From Stratiolaelaps scimitus (Eukaryota; Arthropoda; Arachnida; Mesostigmata; Laelapidae): DNA of 64,000 nt. Positions within the stretch are counted from its first letter, which is position 1; each line of letters starts with the position of its first letter. Position numbers and translations under genes: made by a program. The stretch lies in the NCBI GenBank assembly GCA_019614645.1, contig JABWDB010000006.1, positions 8,556,001-8,620,000 of the forward strand, read 5' to 3'. Shown piece after piece: positions 10,283 to 22,980 of the stretch. The notes beneath the pieces were generated by a model that had not been told where the DNA came from, did no database searches, and saw nothing but the letters and a program-made list of their open reading frames with translations.

Positions 10283-12170
10283 TATTATTGGTAGACAAAT
10301 CCACAAGCAGCGGCTTCGACAACTTTTTCAAAGGCAAGAACGATTCGATGGCTGTTGCCTTACACGTGCATGCCGTAGAATTGACAAATGCTCGCCGTTC
10401 TTCGTCTGCTCAGTAGATTGTCCGCCATTGTTTTGTTAACTGTTGATGCTCGAGCTGCTGAACGCTGACAATATTCCGTTGGCTGGTGCAAATTCGCACG
10501 TCATATGTGGACTGTCGAACAATTCGACACCCTTTAGTTATACGTGCTGTTCGCGACGAGCATAGAACACAGTTCAACGTTGTGAGACAAATGAAAATGA
10601 TCTCGCCACTGAGGTGGAGGAGATCCTGCCGTTAACAGAACCAGCAACGGCCGGTGGGGATCATGTATCTACGCTGCGTCGATTGAAAGCGACACGCCGA
10701 ATTGTGTGTCTTTTTGGCCGTCAGCTAACCGGCCAAGTCCTGTAGTCAACAATATCGCGCTGTGACACTAGAATTGAAGTTATACCTGGTACCAATTCGC
10801 ATATTAGACAAAATTGTGTCGTCCACTTTTATAAGTCACTAATAATTAATACTGACAAATATTGCCATTCTGCTCGAGTTAACTAGTGGAGAGAGAGGGG
10901 GAGGGAGAGAGAGAGGGAGGGTCTCGTTTTTACGACGCTTTGCTCATTGTGAACGCTGTCTCGCTCGATTGTCGACACTAACACATGTTCACAGTAGATG
11001 TACTTCGTGTATTCGAAATATACAAAATACAAAAGACTTGGCCAGAATTACCCTTTTTGATATTCTCGATTCTGACATACGATGTCTAAGGCGCATTCTG
11101 ATGCGACGACGGTTGTGAGTCGACTCAGATAATTAGATCTGTCATAACGTGTCACCATACTGAGAGAAGCCGCACAAAGTCGTCGGAGAGGAGGAGCTGA
11201 TGTAGTTTGATGGGCGGTGTTTTTTATTTGTCGTTCTGGGTGGTCATCAGCAGGAATCTGATTGCTCATCTATGAAAATTGAGAATTGATCTATGGAAAT
11301 AAGGCAGTCGCCCGTCGTCGCTGTCGCGACACGATGTGGGATTGGTACTGCGTTGCGTCTGCCGAGGTGAGGTCCAGACACCAAAGCGCGCTAGCTGTGT
11401 GTCCATCGTTGCGCTGTGGCCGAACGGTGGCGTCGGAGGAGCGTCCGTCCGTAGTGGCGGCGTGCTCTCGTCCCTGCCACCTGTAGTATTCGAAAGGGGG
11501 CTCTTCCGACGCGGTGAGCTTACCACTTACGGATTTACTCATACATACGAGAGCGTGGACTGGTGGATGGGCTAGCCGGGTGTTCGGCGACGTCCAGCTC
11601 CAGCGTAACCCCGGTGCACGCCCACCCCCGCAATACGGGAGCAGTCCAGTGGGGAGAGATGGACGGGGGGGAGGGGCACTCATGAATTATTCGTGAATAA
11701 TTTTCGCTTTTTGTCAGCCTCTTCCACCACTCGTCTTCACTCACTCTTTTGCCTCTAGTACCCCCAGATACCCCCCCGCCCGCCCCCCACCCCCAACGAC
11801 GAACCTCGCCCGGCCGTGTCACTTTGATCTTCTTGAAGATGATGACGCTCGGAGGCAGAAGTAACAAAGGATAGTCCGTATGCCTGCGCCCGTCGCGCAG
11901 ACGATCTCGTTGTACAGGCTAATATAAATAGCCATGCTGATGAAATCGCATCTCGAAATGTATGTGGTATAAGCATACTCTACGATGTGTTCCTATATCG
12001 GCGTAGATCAGGAGTGAGCAACTAATGTCTTAATATTTTCTAAATACGATATGTGTCGTATAGGGCAGAGTTACGGTATTTTCTGTAAGCCTACATGTAT
12101 TGTACAAATACGATAATAACTAAATGCCTACTGTTACTCACGGACCGGGCCGCTGGTGATGAGTGTTTGG
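10283..12170. other. Gene-free; GA run and a GC-rich patch
   Basis: GAGGGAGAGA run at 10890-10921. GC-rich patch at 11286-11835 with open frames on both strands and a C-rich tract at 11760-11794; no recognisable product. The rest shows nothing. Confidence 0.35.
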
Positions 12171-12265
12171 TCAAGGTGTAAAGGTATCTTGGTTTATTAA
12201 AGGAGCTGCAATTTTACAATGCTTGAGCTCTCTTATATGTCACAGGTGGTAGCTGATTCGGCGAA
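12171..12265 (-). mobile_element. SINE family A copy, inverted
   Basis: On the minus strand GTGACATATAAGAGAGCTC, then AAAATTGCAGCTCC, then AATAAACCAAGATACC, the same body as the other copies. The upstream part (GAATCAGCTACCACCTG) is close to the 3.8-kb copy. Confidence 0.78.
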
Positions 12266-12291
12266 TGACGACGTGCACTTCCCTTGATCTA

Positions 12292-12723
12292 CAGGGTGTT
12301 CGGAAAGTTGCGCTACCCTAAGTGAGAGAGAGAGAGAGACAACTCAAGTTTGACCGTTTCGAAGGCAAACCCCTCTGCTCTCTATGTCGACGGACACGTA
12401 CTTATGTAGTGACGTGTGTAAATAGTACAGGGCGTAATAACTTTGTCGACACAAATAGGCAAATCTAAGGGCAACATTTCATCGAGGGCGGCAGTGCTCG
12501 GCTAAAGATCTCAGCAGCGCTTCGAGATTTTCGGCAAATTTTTACTGCCTCTGAGATAAGTTTTTGCGAAGATTTGTTTTAACGCTATTATATTCTTGTG
12601 TCTTTCTTCTCCTGTATTGTATTTATGTTTTTCTTATATTGTACTCGATATGCTGCGCATGCTAATCATAAGCGAACGAAACGGTAGTGAGTCATATCAA
12701 GTAAAACTTTCGAACAGTGTGTG
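12292..12723. mobile_element. Possible non-autonomous mariner-like element (MITE), 432 bp
   Basis: The left end reads TA then CAGGGTGTTCGGAAAGTTG; the right end, reverse complemented, reads TA then CACACACTGTTCGAAAGTT. With one small gap the ends are similar, and the left one has the look of a Tc1/mariner terminus. No transposase inside. A second CAGGGCGTAATAACTTTG-like motif at 12430 blurs the left limit. Without further copies the call is weak. Confidence 0.3.
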
Positions 12724-14469
12724 TAAAGTCCGAGGAGGACGATCACATATTCTGCGCCAGGTTCGTTAGCTGGCCAGGGGTAAAATTTGATTATCCCACC
12801 TTAATTAAAGGAAGAGTAAGATTCTTTGGACGGAGGCTGCTTCGAGCCGTCTCACAGGACTTAATTGCCCTGCAAGAGTGTATCTCTCGAAGGTTCTATT
12901 TTAGCGTGGCCTTGAAAAAACAGGGTGAACGTAAAACAACATCTTCTCGCGCGCCACTAATTTTACGCAAATGATGAAACACAACAAATTGTCTATAGTG
13001 AATTGAAGAAGATTAACAGTTCGCCGAGAAATGTCAGCAACGCATGTTAGTCTAAATTGGCGCAGGACGCTTGTGAGGATTCTTCCCGGAAGGTTAATTA
13101 CGAATCAAATCAATTCAAAATCCTAATCGGAATCGAATGGTTTCCCAACAACCAGCGCCAACTGGATGGTTAGTACAGCGAACAACTCATAAACAGAGGC
13201 GTTGTCGAGCGTCATACAACGCCTCTATTTATGAGTCTGGGTATGGAAATTAGCAGTTGACACTGGATTACAATGGAGAGCGGTGGGTCTAGAGATCGCC
13301 ACCCTGATCTCGTCTTGGTTTTCACCATATCACAAAAACGATATACCATCGGATTATTGGCGTGGACGAGGAAATAGCATGGGATTTACAGAATCCACAG
13401 CTCGATGAGCAATCACCATACTTGTGCATGCATCAATCACTTGGAGTTCACACTATGTTATAGACCACTAATCGATCGTCCCAACTCTCAAAAGCAAGCA
13501 TGTTTCATGAGTAGTCTCTCGACGTGGTTCGGCCCGAGGGATTTTGACTTTATGAGACTCCCAAGGGCGAATGTATAAATAAACTGGTGGCACAACTTAA
13601 CCAGCAATATGGTGACATATCAAGAACTTGACCGCTGTAAAGTGCTGCAGTTGCGTCAATAAACACCAAACCATGTATTGGATTGGACTGCACGTAGCGA
13701 ATTTCGAGAGTTAGTTATTCGCGTTCGTGCAACACTTTCTTGGGTCACATGCACGAGGGATCCTTCACAAAGGTGAACACTCCGCCCGTGATTTCCCATA
13801 TAAAATAGTGCTTATTCTAGAAAAGTGAGTAACAATAATAACGCCCCTTTTCGGCATGTGCTATCTGGCCTTGCCTACAGCACTCTGTATGTTATTGAGT
13901 TAAATTGCACTAGCACTTCATAGCCTCAAATAGAATTGTATTTATATGTTCGAGGGGTCCTCTCTTACTAAAGTTGGTATTAGACAGTAATAATTGTGAA
14001 AGATATTAAATGTAACAAAATATATAGATGATGTTTGCATAACATCAACAAGTAGTAAACTAAACGAGTAGAAAATAGTTAAATTATATTCAATAAAGCA
14101 ATGAAGAAGCGTTCCCACAAGAATTTCAGTGTTCGGAAAATAGCACTCGTTGAGATGAATGAACAACTCAGAACGCGCCGATGCTGTGGTCATTCGAAGA
14201 GATCAGAGCAACTGCTTACCGGCATATGTCGATTAGAATTGAGGCCCTTTCAGATTTCTGTGCAGGCAAATGCAGGTAACCCGTATGACCAGCAATCGTG
14301 ATGCTTGCTAGTTTAATGATAATGTCCTTTGATGACGCCTGATCCTCAGCCTGAATCACCTGTCGATATGTCGGAACTTTGTGTCGTTGAATATCACTTA
14401 TGGTACCGGGTAGCACCATCGAAATCATCGGCGAAACTGACAGTTAATCCGGGACAGAACCCGACTCCG

Positions 14470-14474
<5 letters not shown>
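12724..14474. other. No gene recognised
   Basis: Ordinary sequence apart from the hairpin at 13185-13236. A donor-like AAAA|GTGAGTAAC occurs near 13825 without a matching exon. Confidence 0.4.
13185..13236. repeat. 52-bp hairpin, 21-bp arms with one mismatch, 10-nt loop
   Basis: ACTCATAAACAGAGGCGTTGT (positions 13185-13205, shown in part by its core AGAGGCGTTGT) pairs with ACAACGCCTCT... at 13216-13236. The loop is CGAGCGTCAT. Short for a pre-miRNA; could be a local inverted duplication. Confidence 0.6.

Positions 14475-14504
<30 letters not shown>
14475..14504. repeat. TA microsatellite
   Basis: About 30 bp of AT repeat. Confidence 0.9.
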
Positions 14505-14508
<4 letters not shown>

Positions 14509-15615
14509 TGTGGTATGTATCGCGTGATTTTCGTCGAATGTAATTCGCTGGTAGTTGCAGAATGACCTCATATTCGCTATGCATATTGACAATTTCGTAT
14601 CTATCTGTATTGCGAATTGTCTGTGTACTGGGTGGCTCGTGCACCGCGCGGCCCCGTAATATTACACGATGCAACCTTTGTCCCGTTCGTGCCACTGCTC
14701 GAAATGGTTCATTCCTCAAGATCGGATACAGGTCACCCGATCCAAGAAGCGATAGACGACCTATGGCGGCACATGGAAAAAAAATTCAGATGGCCACACC
14801 ACAGAGATACCTCTACCATTCGCAGCTCAACGGATTCGATATCGTTGAACTGAACTCGAATCTGTCTGCCCCCGCTCGGTGGAGGACAAGACGACGGGTG
14901 TTTGCTTGTAGCGTCCCCGGATAGGGGCCGCTGGCTACTTCAGCCAAAATATGATTGTGTTCAAGCTTAAAACCGAATTTACTTATGCTGAAATGATTTG
15001 CCTTTGTTGAGCCATGCTCAAAGCAAATGATGATATAGTTGTTTTTTGTTTGTTTTTCATGTTGCCGTCTTATTTATTGTCATAATTATTACGTTCTGTG
15101 CCACAAATCTTGGCCTAGCTTGCTGCTTTTGGTGTCGCAATAGATCCAAAACAAAGGACGATAACTAGACAATTTGGATTTTTGTTTTGTTCATCGTTAC
15201 TACCGCCTGCGGAGAATTGAACGCCAATTTGCACAGCACGCCAATAACACGAATCCTTTCAACTTGAAGTAGCGGCCGCTCGGGTCGTCCGCCTACAAGA
15301 GCGTTGGCAGCAGGCGGATGTGTGGGGGTCGATCGAGGTGGTTCACAATAAACTCGAGCCCTTACAAACGAATGTGGTACTGTATCCCATCGCTGAAAGC
15401 GTGTAAAAGGCAATCATCTCTAGTAATGTAGATTTAAATTAGCATTTTGTTGGACTAGAAAAAAACGACAATTAGTCCACCAGGGCATTACAGTTATCGC
15501 GTCGATTTGTGGATTGATGTTTCACATTGCAAAACTGTGCTGTGTATTAATGATAAAGCGCGACGATTAGGCGATGCATAAATTATAATTATAGTATCTA
15601 ATTAGTAACACCGCA
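14505..15615. other. No gene recognised; one acceptor-like site with a 39-codon tail
   Basis: CGGATACAG|GT at 14735/14736 leads, in phase 1, to HPIQEAIDDLWRHMEKKFRW and on to a stop at about 14853, but the pyrimidine tract is poor. Confidence 0.25.
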
Positions 15616-15639
15616 ATATATATATATATATACATTAAG

Positions 15640-17260
15640 TCTGCCAGAGCGCGTGCGTAGGCATGTGCAGACAGAAGAACAATTTAGGCCATTTCTCTGC
15701 ACTGATACATATCCACTTACGGCGTACGCCCTCACGTAGTCGCCTGGAATCGCCAACTATACGGGAGCCAGCTACATACACAATATCCTTTCCAGTTCCT
15801 TCAGGTGGCAGCTGCGGCATCCGCAAGCGGGGCACTTGCACATTTCCACTGGGCAGCTCTATCTTTCTCTCTCTCTCGCCCTCTCTATGTTGAGTTCCAT
15901 TTTTCTACGGGCGTTTTCTGTTTTCCTGTCCCGCCCAATACCATCTCTAACCCACCAAGCGGACGTTCAGCTCTAAAAAGGGCTTCGGTTTGGTCCCGAG
16001 GTCCCGAGTAGAGTACCCCCACGCTCCAATCACCGACCGCCCTAACTACCCCCGGAGCCCTCCACTCGTGTCCTCTTTCGTCTACCTCCTGTGCCAACGA
16101 GCGCCAACGGGCGTCGACTGTTGTTGGTCGAGACGATGGACTTCGAATTGCAGCAAGTGCCGAAGCACCACAAGCACGCCGAACTGCAGATAGGACGGCG
16201 GGAGAAAGATTGAGAGAGCAGTTGTGCAGCTGTAAGAAGGAAGTCTTTTGCTCGTCGACGAAGCGGTGAAGCAGTTTGGCGGTTGGCCCGTGGGTAGGGG
16301 GTAGACGCTACGTCGAGTGGAGCCCACGCCGCTGTCGACTCGAGGGGGCGCATTGATTTGCTCATTTTTATAGTTGCTTCCCGGCTGCGGGTGCGTCCTG
16401 TGAGCTGTGCCCAGCAGCAGCAGCAGCAGGAGTACTATGCTGCGAAGGCAGCCTGGCGGCGGACGCGGCCGTAGAACGGGCTCATAGCGGAGAGTAGCAC
16501 AGGCGTCCAGACCACCTAGACGCTGCTTGCCTCGTAGCCCCTGCCATGTCAGACCCCTGCCGATACTCGGCCCTCAATCTGCTGGTGGCACGACGATGCT
16601 GAAGTTGTTGGCGGAACTCAGCAGCCTGTGGTAGGCCGACGGCAACACCAGCATCACCAGCCAACGGACCGGACCCGTTTCTCCTCCGTCGACGCTGCCC
16701 CTGGGATGGAGGGCGGTTCGTTCCCTTTTGCTGTCTCTGCTGCCACTGTAGAGCAGCCAGAGACCGCGCTGGGTCGGGGAGGAGGCGAAACGGACTGTTT
16801 CGCTGACTAGAAGTACGGCCGTGGGAGTGGGGGGGGGCAAGAGAGCGGCAGCGGTGTCGAATTTGGATTGGAAAGAGGAGAAAAGAAGCTGTACTACTCG
16901 GCCAAGCCAGAGAGGCTTCTTTTGCAGGTCGAATCAACGGCGGCCATGGCGGAGGCGATCGGCGCCCCCCCTGCTGGGTTTTCCTGCTCAGCTTCGCTCT
17001 GCTTTGCTTGCTGCTACTGCTACTGTTGCTGCCGTTGCTGCTGCTGCTGCTGCTGCTACAGCCGCCAACAACACCACCATGGCCATGAACGAAAAGCGCA
17101 AAGAGTACGCGACCCGCCTCGGGCAGAAACGTGCGCCTCGCTGAAGAGAGGAACGAAGGCCGGACGCGCATAAGAAGTGAGCCTAGCGGCAGTAGCAGCG
17201 ACGGCGACGGCGGCGGCTTCGGTTGAGGTGGGTTAGGAAGAGCCTCGAGGGAAGAGTGAC
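15640..17260. other. GC-rich island with CAG/CTG repeats
   Basis: CAG run at 16411-16430, CTG run at 17014-17057. Two strong acceptor-like sites (ending 15804 and 16938) open phase-1 tails; the second encodes a long Leu run made by the CTG repeat. A 229-codon minus frame (16482-17171) is largely low complexity. Possibly a promoter or 5' exon; no product identified. Confidence 0.3.
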
Positions 17261-17705
17261 AACATGGTCAGCTAAAAACAGCACGAGTGGGGAAGTCTAC
17301 CGAAGAAACCTACCAATTTTTGGTGCCCTGCGCCACGCAGGCGACGCTTTCAAAGTCGAAATCCTGACACAGGCGGATGTTCATCTCTCGCTTGATTCAG
17401 TCATTCATCCGCCTGGAGACTTGCCTCACTTTGTGCGGACTCGTTTAGTTGAAAACGGTGAAAGGCGCCGGAGTCGTTGATCGGATCAGAGGGACGATGA
17501 CTACGGCGGCGATGAGGATTTCGAGGAACAACAGATCGAAACTTCAACACTCACTGATGCTTGGCCATATTTCGAAGTTACGTTTATACGGAATAAAACG
17601 ACCTATTCACGATCTTCATCATATTTTGTGACGTGTGACATATTTTTATTCATAAAAATATGTATGTGGTCGCACACAGAATTTATGATATATGTATAAA
17701 TAAAT
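17261..17705. other. No recognisable feature
   Basis: Ordinary sequence between the GC island and the SINE-like repeat. Confidence 0.4.
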
Positions 17706-17848
17706 TTTTTTCCGGGTTAACTGACAGCCAGGCATTCAACATCCATGGTAGTGCTTTCGGCATAAAGCTTCATAAGAAGGACAACCCCTTTAAATGCAAA
17801 TGTGCAACGGTGGGGATCGAACCCGAGCACCACGCCACCGGGCTCGAC
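17706..17848 (-). mobile_element. SINE-like repeat family B, copy 1 (inverted)
   Basis: Minus strand: a B-box-like GGTTCGATCCCC, then GCACATTTGCATTTAA, TATGCCGAAAGCACTACC, GGATGTTGAATG and CAGTTAACCCGGAAAA. The same blocks recur in order at 57.6 kb. The A box is not clear. A TA array abuts the head side. Confidence 0.6.
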
Positions 17849-17980
17849 ATGATATATATATATATATATGCTCGCAAAATGTGCTGCAAATTCTTGCGTC
17901 TAATACTACGCAATGAAAATCTAAATGGAGGATAGACCGCAGGTAAAATGTTGTTAGTTATTCGTTCGTGAATCCCGTTT

Positions 17981-18023
<43 letters not shown>

Positions 18024-21000
18024 GTGTGCATTGATCGAATTTTATAACCTTGTTAGTTAGCCAATTCAGGACCAGCCTCTCACATCATCAGTCAACCGCC
18101 GCTCAAGCCAGCCAAACAAACTTGGGTGTTTGTTTGTGTGCGCGTTTTTTAATCAACAAAATATATGGCATATGAAGATGTACGGTCATTCCTCACGGTG
18201 CCGTGGGGATAATTAATCACGAAAGCGTTTCGTGCGTCCAGACACATTTGCAGCAATATCCAAGATTATGCCTACCCCATGCTGAAGCCTCCAACTATTG
18301 GACTGCTTCGTCTCTCTATCATGGAAAGGTTTCATTGGCTAGATAGCATAGGTTCGGCATAGTTATACCATTACTCGTGTGTGGCTAATATGCAGCCGGC
18401 TATGAGCACCATTCACACTTATTGATATTCTCAGATTTATTATGAGCGTTCGGGTAGCACGATACGCCGATTCCCGTTAAAGTGAGTGAAGTTCATTAAG
18501 CCGATGTAAAGCCGTGGTAACGCGGATATCCACACGGCGGTTGTTGTTTCAATTCATATCGCCGTTAATGAATACACGGAGGATATCTTCGAAGCGAACG
18601 CTATCGCTCGACGTGGTCATCGATCGGCACAAACAATGTAAGCAGATGCAACAGCAACAGCAAAAACAAACTTATAAGCGCTTGTTTGAGTGAGTCTTAT
18701 ATTTGTGAGCCAGCCGACTACACTCGACGCTGGTCTGCGGTTTAGGTAGAATCAATAGAGTGGATGGCATCGATTCGGACTTTGTGAGTGGCCGGTGCGT
18801 TTGTCCATCTGTTGGGTTACGTATGCGTTACATTTGTTACTGTTGCTATGACTAACCGGGCTGATTTATGAAACGGGTTCGATTGTGAATAGATGCGAGT
18901 ACGGGATCACCCGTCCATGATTCGGCAGCTAGAAATGTCGTGGATATGGGCCGTTTGGTCTATCGCAATTTTGACGGCGGACACTAACGAGATGAGCGCG
19001 GAGTCTCGCGCTAGAGACCTTCGCTAGGGTCACTAATGTCGACGTGATCTATGCGCGCTCCTTCGGAACTATTGCCCATGAGCGAACAGAAGGTAGTTGC
19101 TTTTAATGGAAGTCGTAATTCTACGGCAGAGTATGAACATCGATTAGACTGAATAGTCAGTCATACACGTGTGATGTCGCATTGGCTAAAAAATATCAGA
19201 GAGTGATACCACGAGGAGAAATTTGCAAATTTGTCTGCAACTGAAGCTCTGTTGCAGGGAAAACATATGCTTTATATAGGCTCTGCATTCGTTTCATTGG
19301 TTGTCAGAGAAATTCAAGATCATATTCTAGGCTTCTGACCAGTGAGCACCTACGTTGATTCGCTCACTCGAGCCTTTAACATGGGTACGTTGGCATTCAT
19401 CGTAATCCACAGGGTGGCCCGCTCCGCGGTGCGAGATCCCATGAAGCTCACGCTTGCGTCGACCACAGATTGCTCGAACGATTCACGATCATGAACATGC
19501 GGCATCTCGCTTGTGAATCCAGAAATGGCCACTTCGAATCCGGCGATACGATCTAGCTTACACTTGTGAACTTATATGTGCGGTAGATTACAGCAGTCTG
19601 GCTGTAGTCCGATGTTGTGAGAGTTATCAATGACTCCAATGACAACGACTCGACATAATACAGTATACAAATTCCGTAGCTTTTGTTCGTTCCTACTCCA
19701 CTGAGATTTATCTTATTGTCATACTGTCGTTGGGCCTCACGAGGATAACGAGAGGCCTGCGGAGCTCTCAGCAACTCTCCACATCACGCTCCACCCATCC
19801 CTCGATATTTCCTCTCCAATTGTTGAGCACGACAAGTATTAATAACACGTTCACCTAGTGATAATCTTGGTCGAGCCCCGAGCAGGAATGCTGGTGCTAG
19901 AGATAATCTACACACATTATTATTATTATTTCTCAATGTATTATTGCACTATTATATGGGGCTTGACTTCATCTTCGGCTCGTCTCTCGATGACGACACG
20001 GAACTCCGCGGACGCTCCGGTAGCCTCTACCCCCTTTCAGCGGCCTCATCGGTCGATGCCACCATTCGCTTAGGCGGATGTGCTGGAGCTGAACCTGGTA
20101 TGTCTGCGAGTACGTTTTCATATGAGCGGTGCCGTATTGGTGGGAGAGTATGCAAGGCCGGTATGCAAGTGATAGTCTTGATAATATTTCTCTTCAGTGC
20201 AGCTTCTGTCAAATCATCCCGTCACACACACACACACGCAGGGTCATCCACCTGATGGTAAGAAGGGCGCCGCGGAGGCGGCTTAATTCGCCTTCCTCCA
20301 TCCGATCCCGAGGCCGCCATCACCAGTCCGATGTACGATCGAATGTGCATCCTGCGAGCTACGACTACAACCACTACTACTATATATGGAGGAGTAAGTG
20401 ACGGACAAATCAGATGGATCACTCTCTCATTTTGGTCGCCTTCTTGTTGGGGCTGACATGTGTAGGTGTGTAGGCGTGTGTGGATGCTTCGGAAACTCTC
20501 GTGCACATACTATACTTGACGTGAGACGATCTCTCGGCTGACGCGCTCGCGATTATGCGAGTGCGGACTGCTTTAGCGTATTGGGGGTTGTTAGGAAAAA
20601 CTAATCACTCGTTGTGGTATACGCCTCTAGAAAAAAACGGATCAACCGATCATCAGATCACCAGCGTCTTGACGAAGAAGTACTTACTGCAGGTGCTATA
20701 TCCACTGAACGAACTGGAATGAGCAACAAGCTATGTGTATGTATAGTTTTGTTGATTAACACACAAACAACCATTTCCAGCTGACGAACTAGGCAACTTA
20801 TACATGCAAACAAATCTTACTCTTCTGGAGATACTCCACCGGAGCTTTGCCGCATGCCAATTGCATATAGTACAATTAAAACCCATGTAGTTCTCTGCAT
20901 ACGTGAACAACGATAACAACGTCTTCCTCTATTGCATATTGTACGGTACGCTGCAATTCTATTTTCAACAATTTCATTAATATCGCATTCCTATTTCTCA
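17849..21000. other. Sparse region with two TA arrays and some acceptor-like sites
   Basis: TA arrays at 17852-17869 and 17985-18016. Strong acceptor-like motifs end at 20037 (CTACCCCCTTTCAG) and 20192 (ATATTTCTCTTCAG). The latter is followed by an open 60-bp segment and an ATG|GTAAGA donor but includes a CA repeat. No gene recognised. Confidence 0.3.
17981..18027. repeat. TA array inside an ACACATAT...ATATGTGT inverted repeat
   Basis: About 32 bp of AT repeat with matching inverse flanks on both sides; one irregular step (TAATA) near the right side. Confidence 0.75.
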
Positions 21001-22039
21001 TTTTCATCTTTATGTTTTTTTTTTTTGCCAAAGGGAGTATTATAACTAGGCGGAATGCCCAGACCGCATCCGATATGAAAGCCTGTGATAGGGTCCGCCG
21101 CTGTTCACGGTTGGCAGTGTACGGCAAGCAATACCCGATAGCAGCTGGGCCAAGGGCCGTAGCGGCAGTACGCAGGGAGTGCGTGCGTTTGTCCATGTCT
21201 GAGTGCACGGCGAAGGATGGAGAGGGGGGGGGCTTTGTTGGGGGATCGTATCGGTGCAGGCTACACAGGCTGCTCGGGGGGGGCGCGGGGGGGTGGGCGG
21301 CGATTGGGGACGAATAACCAGACGATAGTGGCGGAGCCGAGGAGAGAAGAGAATAGCGCTGCCGCGGTGGGCATGTTCATCGATCAGACTTAATAGACGG
21401 AGTCGAGCAAGTGCAGCTAAGGGCATCAGAAACACCAGCAGCAGACGAAGAAGAAGAAGAAGCGGCGGCGGCGGCGGAACCAGCGCAAGGATGGAGCTTC
21501 GACCAAGGGCCAGATGGGGTTTGAGAGCTTTGGGCCACCTCCGGTAGGGGACCTCCTTAAATATTCTCACCGGCCAGCGCTGGCTGCTTTTTTTCGTCTG
21601 GAGAACGAACCTTCTATGCGAGATCCCTACGCGTTTTGGATTGCTCTTGGATATTGCGTGTTTCACTCTCTAGACGCTACCGACAAAAGCAGCGTGATCC
21701 GTGCTATCATACGGTCAGTTCAGTAAGGAGTGGCCGTGTACTGATATCCGTTGTAAGTAGACATTTGTTATGGTTACGCATTGTTTTTCGGTGTATATAA
21801 ATCTCCAGAGAGGAACGATCTTTAAAGGCAGCAGCAGAGGCGGCCATGAACATGGCAACTATGGGCGAGATCAAACCGAAATCTCTTCTCAATAGTTGCT
21901 TAGATTCTGTTCGTCAAGGCTGTGAGTGTGTGTGTGTGTGTGCGTTCGAAGATCAAGGATGTTATTCTCTAGACGCGTCATAGTGTATAAAGCCGAAAGT
22001 TAGCGGCATGTGCCGAAATTATATCTTTTTTTTGCCCAG
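21001..22039. other. GC-rich patch with G runs
   Basis: G-rich runs at 21224-21232 and 21275-21297, GAAGAA and GCGGCG triplets at about 21445-21478. The 206-codon minus frame (21046-21666) is Leu/Pro/Arg-rich and unrecognised. Confidence 0.3.
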
Positions 22040-22124
22040 GATGTACGTATGGCGACCTGACTAACCTCACGAACTTAGATTCTTGCCCATCTGGATATTT
22101 CACTCTCACCGAACTCATCTATAG
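22040..22124 (+). CDS. Candidate internal exon, 85 bp, Cys-containing peptide
   Basis: A strong acceptor (ATCTTTTTTTTGCCCAG) precedes 22040 and a donor (CTATAG|GTAGAC) follows 22124. The only frame without a stop enters in phase 1 and leaves in phase 2. It reads CTYGDLTNLTNLDSCPSGYF followed by TLTELIY, with two cysteines and an N-glycosylation sequon (NLT), which would suit an extracellular segment. No family is recognised. Both splice sites and an open frame can coincide by chance. Confidence 0.22.
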
Positions 22125-22955
22125 GTAGACACATGTGTGTAGTTATGGCAGAGTGAAATACTTATCTGGATGGCTTCTCATGACTTTTTAGCCAGCGTTG
22201 TTGGCACAAACGTCTTGTGGTGCCGCGTACAATGCTGAATACAATTTCCCCCTCTGTCCAATAGATGCCTCTCCTACTGAGTGTGTACTCAGTACGAGAA
22301 CATTGGAAATGTCACTAACCGATGGTCGGGTGGGACCATTTTATCTAGGCGAGAGAGGCAGAGAGACTTAGTCGAGGGAGAGCTCCCTAACAGGACGTAC
22401 GCCTGAAGTCCAGCTCAAGTTGGTCCTGGACCGCCGGCAAGCGACAGGGAGGCAATGCCGTCACAACTGCCGCAGCTCTGTGTAATGACTGAGTTGCTGC
22501 TGCTGCCGCCGCGTTCGTGCTGGGTATAGTTCCCGTCCGCTGTCGGAGCAGCGAGCAGGCGTTCTGCGGTGCCCTGATGTAGAATCGATGGTGATCCGTC
22601 TTGCGTGACGCTGCCAGGCTAACAACGCTCCCACAGTGTTCTTCTCCCAACAGGCTCATGCGTCGAGCTCCACAGCACCATTGGTTAGCATCGGATATAT
22701 AATAATACACAATAACAATATCATATTAGCTAGCTGCACCTCGAACGAACAGCCGAACGTGGTATTATGCTGGTAGATCGACGGGGAATAGCCGGTGCCC
22801 GCTTGAGCCGCTATACGAAATTGTTTCGTAGTCATTAGATGAGCGAGGTGCCGCCGTCGGGGAGTAATCGTTGACGAAACGGACAGTACTCATTGGCTAG
22901 GGAAACAAGAGAAAAAGGGTGGGCTGTTTTGTTTTTGACATTGTTTTTGCTTGGT

Positions 22956-22980
22956 TATATATATATATATATATATATAT
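22956..22980. repeat. TA microsatellite
   Basis: About 25 bp of TA repeat. Confidence 0.9.

Noticed and set aside
16482..17171. 229-codon minus-strand frame
   Set aside because: Lies in a GC-rich island, is driven by CAG/CTG repeats (Ser and Gln runs), overlaps plus frames and has no recognisable domain. Other frames over 175 codons in GC islands (161-769, 21046-21666, 42699-43346, 53677-54339, 54006-54533, all minus) were dropped for the same reason.
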